The position numbers and the translations under genes are program-made. The notes under the pieces were generated by a model. The model made no database searches. It was not told where the DNA came from and saw only the letters and a list, made by a program, of their open reading frames with translations. From Actinomycetaceae bacterium (lineage in GTDB: Bacteria; Actinomycetota; Actinomycetes; Actinomycetales; Actinomycetaceae), in the NCBI GenBank assembly GCA_030540715.1, contig JAUNVQ010000007.1:41149-105148 (forward strand): 64,000 bases of DNA, read 5' to 3'. Positions 56,194-64,000 of this stretch are shown piece by piece (the stretch's first letter is position 1; every line of letters begins with the position of its first letter).

Positions 56194-56445
56194 AGTAATC
56201 CTTCATTGACGGGGTTACCCTTTGCAGGGCGAACCGTTCTCGGTGTATGGCGCGCATACATATGTACATAGCTCAGTCTAATAGCAGGAGGGGAGAAGTT
56301 GTCTAGTTCCTGGGGGAAAAATCGCTAAAAAACAGTGCTTGTTATAGGTATCACACTTTTTGTTTCATCTATGTCAGCATAATACGTCATTTTTAGCCGA
56401 ATAAGAAAAAATTTTTGCTGTGAAACTTCTCTGCTGTAAACACGC

Positions 56446-56457
56446 TACAATGGGGAT
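56446..56457 (+). promoter_or_regulatory. -10 element for a leaderless GTG transcript
   Basis: TACAAT (56446-56451) stands six bases before GTG 56458, with no ribosome-binding site between. The -35 is weak (GAAACT/AAACTT). This fits a leaderless mRNA that starts with GTG. Confidence 0.5.
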
Positions 56458-57174
56458 GTGATTCTTGAAAGACTTGTAGCACCACTTTTTGATACCAACA
56501 CTTATCTTCTTGCGGCCGATACCGGCTGCCCGGCTGTGATAGTTGATCCAGGGCACGGACATCTTGACGAAATACATTCACTCTTGGCATCCTACAATCT
56601 GAGTGTGGGGGCAGTTCTGTGCACTCATGGACACCCCGACCATACATGGGATGCAGCAAAAATCGCGAATGATGCTCCCGTATGGATCGGTCAACCTGAC
56701 GAAAAATGGATGGACAATCCACTTGCTGGCGACCACCCAATTATCGAGTTGATTCAAACCCAAACAGCATGGGACTATGAAAAGCCCAGCAATATTAAGC
56801 CACTTGGTTCACACGCCATTACCTACAGTAAAGAACTTGTTGATGGCGTTACTATCAAAATGGTGATGGCACCAGGACACACTGAGGGGTCAGCTTTCTT
56901 CTTGTGGGAAGGAAACGTTACTTCAGGCAACTATGCCAAGGTTGTGGGCGAGCATCATCTTTTTGCGTTTACGGGCGATATTCTTTTTGCGGGTTCAGTG
57001 GGGCGAACCGACCTGCCATTTGGTGACTCGCGTGCAATGCTTCATTCACTGCGCACACTGTGTAATGTGATCGATCCTGACACCTTTTTGCTTCCAGGTC
57101 ATGGACCTGCAACGACTATGGGTACAGAAAAAAGGACGAACCCCTATCTGAAACAGGCACGCTATCAAGGATAG
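56458..57174 (+). CDS. MBL-fold metallo-hydrolase (glyoxalase II-like)
   Basis: A 238-aa zinc-hydrolase. Metal ligands THGHPDHTWD sit at residues 56-65 (H57, H59, D61, H62), with further ligands in MAPGHTEGS and FTGDILFAGSVGRTDL and the final His in LLPGHGPAT. It resembles the small glyoxalase II-like hydrolases found beside relA in Actinobacteria. The substrate is unknown. Start is GTG 56458, six bases after TACAAT. Confidence 0.87.
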   Translation: MILERLVAPLFDTNTYLLAADTGCPAVIVDPGHGHLDEIHSLLASYNLSVGAVLCTHGHPDHTWDAAKIANDAPVWIGQPDEKWMDNPLAGDHPIIELIQTQTAWDYEKPSNIKPLGSHAITYSKELVDGVTIKMVMAPGHTEGSAFFLWEGNVTSGNYAKVVGEHHLFAFTGDILFAGSVGRTDLPFGDSRAMLHSLRTLCNVIDPDTFLLPGHGPATTMGTEKRTNPYLKQARYQG

Positions 57175-57200
57175 CTGCAAGGACTTTTAACAGAAAACTG

Positions 57201-59141
57201 TTACCAGCGTTTTTTCTTGCCCTTGAAGCCTGACTTTTTCTTACCTTTGAACCCTCGGTCACCGCGGCGACCATCTGACGATGGCGGGCCAGTGTCTTCA
57301 CGGATATTAAGATTTCTTCCCTTAATTCTGGTTTTTAGAAGGCGTCGCGCAGATTTGGGGTCAAGGCCACCCTCTATTTCAACAAGAGAAAATGACGACA
57401 TCATTTCGATGTGCCCAACCTGATTACCCTGAATATGTGATTCACCGGTAATGGCACCTAAAATAGCGCCGGGTTTCACGCCGTCGCGGTAACCAACATC
57501 AACGCGATAGCGCGGCAACGTTGCGCCGTGCCGAGGCTTGCGTGGTCGGGAATCATCATCGAAGCCCCTGTTTTTACTGCGTTGGTTTGCGCGGTGTGGG
57601 CGACTTTTGTCTCGGCCTTGTTCAAAACGTGCTGAAAGAAATCGACCGTAGTCATCAACAGTTTCTTCATAGCGGATACGCCCGTGAGAACGTTGAAGAC
57701 TAGCGGGGCCATTATCGCGACACATCAGGGCAATTAAGCCAGCTGCGATTGTTTCAACAGCGGAATCGGTGGCTGATGGCGACTGAGATAAATGAGCCTG
57801 AAGAGCATCAACATCATCAAGGTGGCATTTTATATCGCACGTGTTATCGCCAGAATCAGTTATGTCGGCCGGTGCGTTGCGCATTTGTTGTGCCGCCTGA
57901 GCAAGTGCATCCAGATACACATCCATACCACCCTGTTGAGCGCGCTGGATGGCCTGTTGTACTACCGAAGCAGCTTTTGCGGAATTGACTTCGTCTGGTG
58001 AAGGAATCGTGATTTCGCGAACCTTAGTTTTTGTGAGTTCTTCGATCCTGCGTAGGCGACCAGCCTCGCGCGGCGTAAAAAATGTCAGTGATGTGCCAGC
58101 GCGGCCAGCCCTACCTGTACGCCCAATACGGTGAACATAGGCATCTGTTTCGCGGGGAACATCATAGTTAATCACCAGTTCAACACGCTCAACATCAAGT
58201 CCGCGTGCAGCAACATCGGTGGCGACTAAAACATTCATTGCACCATTGCGCAAGCGTTCTACCATACGTTCACGTTCAGCCTGATTAACATCGCCACTGA
58301 TTGCACCAGCTTTAAATCCAGCGGCAGCTAAATCGTGAGTTACCTGTTCAACATCAATACGTGTGGCAACAAACACGATTGTTGCTGCAGCCTTTGTTGC
58401 AGAGAGAACTCGAATAAGTGCTTCAGTTTTAAACTTGTAGGGAACAACCGCGTAGGTTTGTTCAATGTTATCTACCGTTGATGCTTGGGGAGTGACAGCA
58501 ATGCGAATAGGATCGTCTAAATACTTATTTGCGACTTTTTGAATAGCGGCGGGCATTGTTGCTGAAAATAATGCCCGAACAGCTGTGTCTGGAATATCAG
58601 CAGAGATCGTTTCAACGTCCTCTTGAAAACCCATGCGAAGCATTTCGTCGGCCTCATCCAAGACGAAGAAACGGATGGACTCAAGGTGAAGCTTACCTTT
58701 TTTCATCAAATCCATGATACGTCCAGGTGTTCCAACAACGATTTGTGCACCGTCACGCAATGCACCGATCTGTGGGCCATACGATGAACCACCATAGACG
58801 GTGGCAACCGAGACGTGAGGAAGATGCGCAGCGAATGATTCAATAGCTGAAGAGTTTTGCAATGCAAGTTCGCGTGTTGGCGCAATAATAAGAGCTTGTG
58901 GAGCACCCGGGACGGCATCGTCAGAAAGATAGGAAAAAAGCGGCAAACCAAAGGCTGCTGTTTTACCTGTTCCCGTTTGAGCCACTCCAACAACGTCATG
59001 GCCATCTAAAAGAGGCTCGATTGCGTTGGATTGAATGGGGGTGGGAACTTCGTAGCCCATATCTGTAATGGCGCTGAGGACCTGGGGCAGTAACGCCATG
59101 TCGCGAAACTGGGGGGTTGATTCATCAAATGTGTCGGACAT
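57201..59141 (-). CDS. DEAD-box RNA helicase (DeaD/CsdA-like) with DbpA-type RNA-binding domain
   Basis: A 646-aa ATP-dependent RNA helicase. Motifs: Q motif FRDMALLPQVLSAITDMGY, Walker A AQTGTGKTAAFG, PTRELALQ, DEAD (VLDEADEMLRM), SAT, the second RecA domain with HRIGRTGRAGR, and a C-terminal DbpA-like domain (RYRVDVGYRDGVKPGAILGA). The tail is basic and repetitive (RGDRGFKGKKKSGFKGKKKR), suited to RNA contact. A likely role is ribosome biogenesis or cold adaptation. Start ATG 59141. Convergent with the MBL gene. Confidence 0.92.
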   Translation of the reverse strand: MSDTFDESTPQFRDMALLPQVLSAITDMGYEVPTPIQSNAIEPLLDGHDVVGVAQTGTGKTAAFGLPLFSYLSDDAVPGAPQALIIAPTRELALQNSSAIESFAAHLPHVSVATVYGGSSYGPQIGALRDGAQIVVGTPGRIMDLMKKGKLHLESIRFFVLDEADEMLRMGFQEDVETISADIPDTAVRALFSATMPAAIQKVANKYLDDPIRIAVTPQASTVDNIEQTYAVVPYKFKTEALIRVLSATKAAATIVFVATRIDVEQVTHDLAAAGFKAGAISGDVNQAERERMVERLRNGAMNVLVATDVAARGLDVERVELVINYDVPRETDAYVHRIGRTGRAGRAGTSLTFFTPREAGRLRRIEELTKTKVREITIPSPDEVNSAKAASVVQQAIQRAQQGGMDVYLDALAQAAQQMRNAPADITDSGDNTCDIKCHLDDVDALQAHLSQSPSATDSAVETIAAGLIALMCRDNGPASLQRSHGRIRYEETVDDYGRFLSARFEQGRDKSRPHRANQRSKNRGFDDDSRPRKPRHGATLPRYRVDVGYRDGVKPGAILGAITGESHIQGNQVGHIEMMSSFSLVEIEGGLDPKSARRLLKTRIKGRNLNIREDTGPPSSDGRRGDRGFKGKKKSGFKGKKKRW

Positions 59142-59198
59142 GCCTACCGCTTCTATATCGTCTAATTAGGTTCGCTTTCCATCATAGGCAACAATATT

Positions 59199-60545
59199 TT
59201 AGTCACCAAAATTGGCATGCAGTTCAGGCACCTTGAACGCGGCAAAAAGCCCAGCAAGTGCCATGAAAAAGGTCACAGTGCCAGCACTGAGGTACGGCCA
59301 GTTTCCACCGAAGGTCAAAGCAATATTGAAAACACCTGTGACCAGTGCCATTGCAAGTGCATAGCCGACTGAATCTGTAAGTGTCAAGTGTGCAGAAATC
59401 TGTCCGTGACGTTCAGGTGGGGTAAGTGTCAATGCAAAAACAGCAAGAACGGGGTAGGCACATCCAATACCAGCGCCACCTGCTGCCCAGGCCACAGCAA
59501 CAAACCAGGTGGGAACAATAATGAATGCTCCTGATGTGACTCCAACAACACTGATGGTCAACAGAATTATGCCTAGACGAATGAGCTGTTGCCGCGCTTT
59601 ATTATTAGATACACGCGCCTGTACAAAAGCTGCAATAGACCAGGTCACACTGCCTATAGCAATAATGAAACCAGAGTCGGTGATGGGCCACCCGCGATGG
59701 TGCTGCAACATGAGGGGCAGCAAGGTGACAAGTCCCATAAAGATTGCATTGATGGTGATGCGTGAAGCAATGATACTGGGAACTCCCGGTTGGGCGCGAA
59801 GCGTGCCTGGCGGAAAGAGTCTTTGTAAAGCCGTCACCGTTAAGACCGCACCAATAGCCGCAATAATCCAGGCGTACCACCGTGGCGATGCTTGCCCTAT
59901 TTGGACTGCCGCTAAGGCAATACCAGCAATGACACCATAAACCATTGTTGAGTGTGCATTTGCGGGGTAACTACCTTTCACAATATGACAGTTTGTTAAT
60001 ACCACGCGAAAGGTGGGAAGTAGCGGGACCATTAGGAACAGGAACAGCCAATAAAGGAAGCGCCACCCCCACGTTTCGGCAATAAGACCCCCAATAGCGG
60101 GGGCAATAATTGATGGCAGCACCCAGGCGGCTGACAGTAACGCAAAAAGAAAGGGCTGGCGGGCTTTGGGGATATTTTTAGCGATGACGGTAAAGAGGGC
60201 GACGTTTGCGGCACCTGCGCTTAAGCCTTCAATAAAACGACCTGCAATATACCACCAGATTGTGGTGCCAGCTGCGCAAAGCAGCATTGACACAATGTAG
60301 GCTGCGATTCCACATAGCATTGGAAGGCGCGATCCGCGAGCATCGCAGTACAGACCCGCAAAGATTGTCATAATGATTTGGCCGCAAGGAAAAATTCCGA
60401 AAGCAATAGGGTAGTAGGAAGCATAGGAATAGTCAGAAACTATTGCGGGCATCACAGAGGCAACAGCCATTGAAGCAAAAGCTAAAACGCTGCTCATCAG
60501 AAGAATAGAGATTTCGATTGCTGCTGGTGCGTTGCGTTTCCCCAT
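59199..60545 (-). CDS. MFS transporter (drug/multidrug exporter type)
   Basis: A 448-aa membrane protein with about 12-14 helices. It starts MGKRNAPAAIEISILL and carries the MFS loop FAGLYCDARGSRLPMLCG and the antiporter-type AVSGALFALLSAAWVLPSIIA-like segment in helix 5 (LLSAAWVLPSIIAPAIGG). Family resemblance is to the DHA1/DHA2 drug:proton antiporters; the substrate is unknown. It is divergent from aspS across 170 bp. Confidence 0.86.
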   Translation of the reverse strand: MGKRNAPAAIEISILLMSSVLAFASMAVASVMPAIVSDYSYASYYPIAFGIFPCGQIIMTIFAGLYCDARGSRLPMLCGIAAYIVSMLLCAAGTTIWWYIAGRFIEGLSAGAANVALFTVIAKNIPKARQPFLFALLSAAWVLPSIIAPAIGGLIAETWGWRFLYWLFLFLMVPLLPTFRVVLTNCHIVKGSYPANAHSTMVYGVIAGIALAAVQIGQASPRWYAWIIAAIGAVLTVTALQRLFPPGTLRAQPGVPSIIASRITINAIFMGLVTLLPLMLQHHRGWPITDSGFIIAIGSVTWSIAAFVQARVSNNKARQQLIRLGIILLTISVVGVTSGAFIIVPTWFVAVAWAAGGAGIGCAYPVLAVFALTLTPPERHGQISAHLTLTDSVGYALAMALVTGVFNIALTFGGNWPYLSAGTVTFFMALAGLFAAFKVPELHANFGD

Positions 60546-60663
60546 GATGATTGTATGTGCCCTTCGTCAAAGTTATCATCACGATAACACAATAAAAATC
60601 TGTGCGAAATCGGTCAATGAGTACAAAAACGGTAGAAGACGTTAGACTGTAGACATACATTTA

Positions 60664-60691
60664 GTGACCATGAATGCCGCACGTGTATAGT
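60664..60691 (+). promoter_or_regulatory. Promoter of aspS
   Basis: GTGACC (60664-60669), 16-bp spacer, TATAGT (60686-60691). The expected start is near 60698, giving an 18-nt leader that holds the GGAAGGG ribosome-binding site before GTG 60716. Confidence 0.55.
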
Positions 60692-60715
60692 GTGGCCTAA
60701 CAGGAAGGGTGTAAC

Positions 60716-62524
60716 GTGCTTCGAAGCCACGGTGCAGGAACTTTACGAACAGACAATATTGGTGAACAGGTTGAGCTGGCAGGATGGATCGACCGTCGCC
60801 GTGATCACGGTGGAGTCGCTTTTTTTGACTTACGTGACGCTACGGGGATTTGCCAGGTTGTTATCAATGATGAATCGGTGGCGCACCCGCTGCGTGCCGA
60901 ATATGTGCTGCACGTGATTGGCACTGTTCGTCAACGCCCAGAGGGGAACGATAATCCCAGTATTCCTACCGGGTCGGTTGAGGTTGTTGCTGAAAGTGTT
61001 GAAGTTTTGAATACGTGCGCACCACTTCCATTCCAGGTGTCTGAACATGCCGAGGAATCGGGGACAGTTGGTGAGGAAACACGCCTGGCTTACCGCTACA
61101 TTGATTTGCGTCGCAAGGCGGAACAGTATGCACTGCGTTTACGTTCACGTGTTAACAAGGCCGCACGTGACGTGTTGGACAACCATGATTTTGTGGAGGT
61201 AGAAACCCCCACGCTCACACGTTCAACGCCAGAGGGTGCACGTGACTTCCTTGTCCCTGCACGCCTTAGTCCAGGCTCGTGGTATGCGTTACCGCAGTCT
61301 CCACAGTTGTTTAAGCAGATGCTGATGGTTGCGGGTATGGAACGCTACTACCAGATTGCACGCTGCTATCGTGATGAAGATTTCCGTGCGGACCGCCAGC
61401 CGGAGTTTACTCAGCTTGATATTGAGATGTCTTTTGTCGATCAAGATGATGTCATTGCATTGGCTGAGGACGTGCTGTGCGCAATTTTTGCCCAGATTGA
61501 TGTGGAGTTGTCACTGCCGATTCCACGAATGACCTATGCCGAGGCAATGGAAAAATATGGTACCGATAAACCGGATTTGCGTTTCGGGCTTGAACTGACT
61601 GATTTGACAGACTACTTTAAAGATTCTCCATTCCGCCTGTTCCAGGCTGATTGGGTGGGTTCTGTTGTGATGCCTGGCGGTGGTTCACAGCCACGCCGCA
61701 CCTTTGATAAGTGGCAGGAATGGGCGCGCTCACGCGGTGGAAAGGGTCTGGCTTACGTCATTGTTAAGGAAGACGGCACCCTTGCTGGCCCGGTTGCCAA
61801 GAATCTTTCAGAGGGCGAACTTGCGGGTCTTTTGGACGCAACGGGAGCCAACGCTGGTGACTGTATTTTCTTTGCTGCCGGTAAGGTTGATGAGGCACGC
61901 CCACTGCTGGGCGCTGCACGTCTAGAGATTGGCCGCAGGCTGGAGCTTCTTGATGATAACGAATGGAAATTCGTGTGGATTGTTGATGCACCACTGTTTA
62001 AACCTGCTGGTCAAGATGATGATGTTGATCTTGGTCATTCTAAGTGGACAGCGGTTCACCACGCCTTTACCTCGCCGAAGCCTGAATGGCTTGATAACTT
62101 TGAATCCGATCCTGGTAATGCACTGGCCTACGCCTACGATATTGTGCTTAACGGTAACGAGATCGGTGGCGGCTCGATCCGTATTCACCGTCGCGATGTG
62201 CAACAGCGCGTGTTTGAAGTGATGGGGATTGGTGAAGAAGAAGCCCAAGAAAAATTTGGCTTCCTACTGAATGCCTTCAAGTTTGGTGCACCCCCTCACG
62301 GCGGTATTGCCTTTGGCTGGGATCGTATTGTTGCCCTCATGGCAAAAGCGCCCTCTATTAGGGATGTTATTGCCTTCCCGAAGATGGGTGCTGGCTATGA
62401 TCCGCTGACTCAAGCCCCCGCACCGATTACACCTGAACAACGTGAAGAAGCAGGTGTTGATTATGTTCCAGAAGATGACGATGATACTGGTGACAATGCC
62501 GGTGAAGATACCGGTAAGAAATAG
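60716..62524 (+). CDS. aspS: Aspartyl-tRNA synthetase
   Basis: Class II synthetase of 602 aa. It has an N-terminal OB anticodon domain ([37 protein letters not shown]), motif 2 ([19 protein letters not shown]), a bacterial GAD insertion ([20 protein letters not shown]) and motif 3 ([15 protein letters not shown]). An acidic tail of about 20 residues ends it. Start is GTG 60716. Whether it is discriminating (Asp only) cannot be stated with certainty; no gatCAB genes are visible. Confidence 0.95.
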   Translation: MLRSHGAGTLRTDNIGEQVELAGWIDRRRDHGGVAFFDLRDATGICQVVINDESVAHPLRAEYVLHVIGTVRQRPEGNDNPSIPTGSVEVVAESVEVLNTCAPLPFQVSEHAEESGTVGEETRLAYRYIDLRRKAEQYALRLRSRVNKAARDVLDNHDFVEVETPTLTRSTPEGARDFLVPARLSPGSWYALPQSPQLFKQMLMVAGMERYYQIARCYRDEDFRADRQPEFTQLDIEMSFVDQDDVIALAEDVLCAIFAQIDVELSLPIPRMTYAEAMEKYGTDKPDLRFGLELTDLTDYFKDSPFRLFQADWVGSVVMPGGGSQPRRTFDKWQEWARSRGGKGLAYVIVKEDGTLAGPVAKNLSEGELAGLLDATGANAGDCIFFAAGKVDEARPLLGAARLEIGRRLELLDDNEWKFVWIVDAPLFKPAGQDDDVDLGHSKWTAVHHAFTSPKPEWLDNFESDPGNALAYAYDIVLNGNEIGGGSIRIHRRDVQQRVFEVMGIGEEEAQEKFGFLLNAFKFGAPPHGGIAFGWDRIVALMAKAPSIRDVIAFPKMGAGYDPLTQAPAPITPEQREEAGVDYVPEDDDDTGDNAGEDTGKK

Positions 62525-62570
62525 CCAGATGTCACGAAGCCCCTACCCTGATGGCTAAAGGAGACTGACC

Positions 62571-63191
62571 ATGGTTGCCTATATTGATATTCACCCCGAT
62601 AACCCGCAGCAACGCCTGATTGCTAAAGCGATTGATATAGTTAAAGATGGCGGTGTGATTGCCTATCCCACTGATTCGGGCTATGCCATTGGCTGTACGA
62701 TTGGCAATAAGCACGGGATTGAGAAGATCCAAAAGATTCGCAAGCTGTCGCCCTCTCATCACTACACGCTGATTTGTCATGATTTTGCGCAGTTTGGGCA
62801 GATGGTGATTGTTGATAATACGTCTTTTCGCATTATTAAGAAGCTTACGCCCGGTCCCTACACCTTTATTTTAAAGGGAACAAAAGAGGTTCCGCGCATT
62901 ATGCTTAATCCGAAGAAACGTACCGTTGGCGCACGTATTCCCGATCATCGCATCACTCAGGCTCTTGTGGAAGAACTGGGGGAGCCGCTGATGTCTTCGA
63001 CGTTGATTATGCCTGGCCAAGAAATGCCGGAAGTCAATGGATGGGAGATACGCGACGAGGTAGGCTACCTACTTGATGCCGTCATTGAAGGCCCGGTGGG
63101 CGGGGTAGAGCCAACCAGTGTTGTTGACTTTACCGACGATGTTCCTGTGGTGCGTCGTCGCGGTGCCGGTGACGTATCAATGTTTGAATAG
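62571..63191 (+). CDS. yciO: YciO/YrdC/Sua5-family protein, YciO type
   Basis: A 206-aa YrdC-fold protein, close in sequence layout to Escherichia coli YciO: IHPDNPQQRLIAKAIDIVKD at the N-terminus, the nucleotide site IAYPTDSGYAIGC, TPGPYTFILKGTKEVPR and PTSVVDFTDDVPVV. Sua5/TsaC enzymes make threonylcarbamoyl-AMP for tRNA modification; YciO members have weak or uncertain activity, so the role is open. Start ATG 62571 follows AAAGGAG. Located 46 bp after aspS and probably cotranscribed. Confidence 0.9.
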   Translation: MVAYIDIHPDNPQQRLIAKAIDIVKDGGVIAYPTDSGYAIGCTIGNKHGIEKIQKIRKLSPSHHYTLICHDFAQFGQMVIVDNTSFRIIKKLTPGPYTFILKGTKEVPRIMLNPKKRTVGARIPDHRITQALVEELGEPLMSSTLIMPGQEMPEVNGWEIRDEVGYLLDAVIEGPVGGVEPTSVVDFTDDVPVVRRRGAGDVSMFE

Positions 63192-63275
63192 GCCGTGAAA
63201 TACTGGACGCATGCTCTTAGTGATACACGGTGTGTAGCTACCACGGAAGGCGTTTCGCTGAGGTTAGGCAACGTT

Positions 63276-63380
63276 GTGCACTGTGCGCTATGCGGTGGAT
63301 ACTCGTGGGTGCCATCCACAGCGTACAATGCACCTACACAATGTAGCGTGACGCCTGGCGTGGCGTGATGCCTGGCCTTT
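63276..63380 (+). other. Structured intergenic segment, possible small RNA
   Basis: Between yciO and rarA (284 bp) lies a long hairpin: GTGCACTGTGCGCT (63276-63289) pairs with AGCGTACAATGCAC (63320-63333), 12 canonical pairs and one G-U of 14. It continues into the perfect inner stem GTGGAT/ATCCAC (63295-63300, 63314-63319). A small hairpin CTACA-CAA-TGTAG (63334-63346) and GC-rich DNA ending GGCCTTTTTG follow. No coding frame has support. Promoter not identified. Confidence 0.35.
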
Positions 63381-63475
63381 TTGTCATAGCGTTTCTTGAT
63401 ATACGTTGGGCGCGTGATACTGGCCCGCAAGCGCTGGTGCTGTTCATGGAGACAAGCTGTAACAAGGTGATGTGA

Positions 63476-64000
63476 ATGGATTTATTTGATGCGGCAATGA
63501 CTACTGAGTCAGGGACCCCCGATATTGCCGACCATTCACCCCTTGCCGTGCGGATGCGTCCGAAAACAATTGATCAGGTGATCGGCCAATCTGATGCTCT
63601 TGCACCGGGTGGGCCGATGTGGCGTCTGCTTCAACCTGATTCAACGGCGGTGTCATCCATTGTGCTGTGGGGGCCGCCGGGAACGGGAAAAACCACGTTA
63701 GCGTATTTGGTTGCCGATACCTCGGGCCGAGAGTTCGTGGAGCTTTCCGCTGTGTCATCTGGGGTGAAAGAAGTCCGCTCGGTGATTGCGGCAGCAAAAA
63801 GGCGGCTTGGCGCAACGGGTGCTGAAACCGTGTTGTTTATTGACGAGGTTCACCGTTTCTCAAAATCTCAACAAGATGCACTTCTGCCAGCGGTGGAAAA
63901 TAAATGGATTGTCCTTATCGCCGCAACGACGGAGAACCCCGCGTTTTCGGTCATTTCGCCGCTCTTGTCGCGCTCGCTTTTGGTGACGTTATCGTCTCTT
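63476..64000 (+). CDS. rarA: Replication-associated recombination protein A, 3' end outside window
   Basis: AAA+ ATPase of the RarA/MgsA/WRNIP1 family acting at stalled forks. 175 codons are open to the window edge. [16 protein letters not shown] is the family entry segment, Walker A is [12 protein letters not shown], Walker B is [15 protein letters not shown] and sensor 1 is [10 protein letters not shown] 63476 follows AAGGTG. The large insertion and C-terminal tetramer domain are beyond the window. Confidence 0.93.
   Translation, partial: MDLFDAAMTTESGTPDIADHSPLAVRMRPKTIDQVIGQSDALAPGGPMWRLLQPDSTAVSSIVLWGPPGTGKTTLAYLVADTSGREFVELSAVSSGVKEVRSVIAAAKRRLGATGAETVLFIDEVHRFSKSQQDALLPAVENKWIVLIAATTENPAFSVISPLLSRSLLVTLSSL

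Overview
The window is an ordinary, gene-dense piece of an actinobacterial chromosome, not a phage, plasmid or genomic island. The evidence is the gene content and order: divergent glgC/glgA, glutamine synthetase next to glnE, a DUF4191 gene beside the two-lipoyl SucB and Lpd genes, the imuA'-imuB-dnaE2 mutasome, and thrS-HIT ... yebC-ruvCAB-yajC-secDF-apt-relA. Base composition is moderate (by eye near or just under 50% GC), well below most Actinobacteria, which suggests a host-associated member such as an Actinomycetaceae relative. The species cannot be named from the sequence alone. I saw no insertion sequence, CRISPR array, rRNA gene, prophage or replication origin.

Layout. 0-9.4 kb: glycogen genes (glgC cut by the window edge, glgA), an ABC ATPase, an NfeD/SPFH membrane pair, glutamine synthetase, glnE and a histidine phosphatase. 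9.4-16.2 kb, minus strand: an orphan solute-binding lipoprotein with a DUF4191 protein, sucB-lpd behind a palindromic operator candidate, trmL and a PEBP-family protein. 16.3-22.1 kb: a complete SOS mutagenesis operon with a perfect 16-bp LexA box on its promoter. 22.1-28.4 kb: PPK2, a MacB-type ABC exporter pair, a candidate new small RNA, and a secreted, membrane-anchored protein. 28.5-39.4 kb: an accessory-looking block bounded at both ends by identical tRNA-Val(GAC) and near-identical tRNA-Gly(GCC) genes. It holds a TrpB2 enzyme, a lone five-blade propeller glycosidase, a GNAT-MazG fusion, an NDH-2-like flavoprotein, an acidic protein, an aldo/keto reductase, a HAD phosphatase, a lipoprotein and a Fe-S RecB-type nuclease. 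39.5-51.6 kb: thrS, HIT, PrsW, NUDIX, yebC, ruvCAB, yajC, secDF and apt. 51.8-64 kb: relA, an AbiEi-like orphan, a DUF349 protein, a metallo-hydrolase, a DEAD-box helicase, an MFS transporter, aspS, yciO and the start of rarA.

How the genes work together. Two DNA-damage sets are present: error-prone translesion synthesis (imuA'/imuB/dnaE2) and recombination (ruvCAB, a RecB-type nuclease, rarA). Nitrogen control (glnA, glnE), stringent response (relA, apt) and storage polymers (glgC/glgA, ppk2) form a nutrient-stress theme. Several promoters place a -10 hexamer 6-7 nt before the start codon with no Shine-Dalgarno, pointing to leaderless mRNAs. The observations most worth following are the 109-nt RNA at 27462-27570, the GNAT-MazG fusion, paired palindromes upstream of relA, the perfect inverted repeat before lpd, and the tRNA-flanked block.
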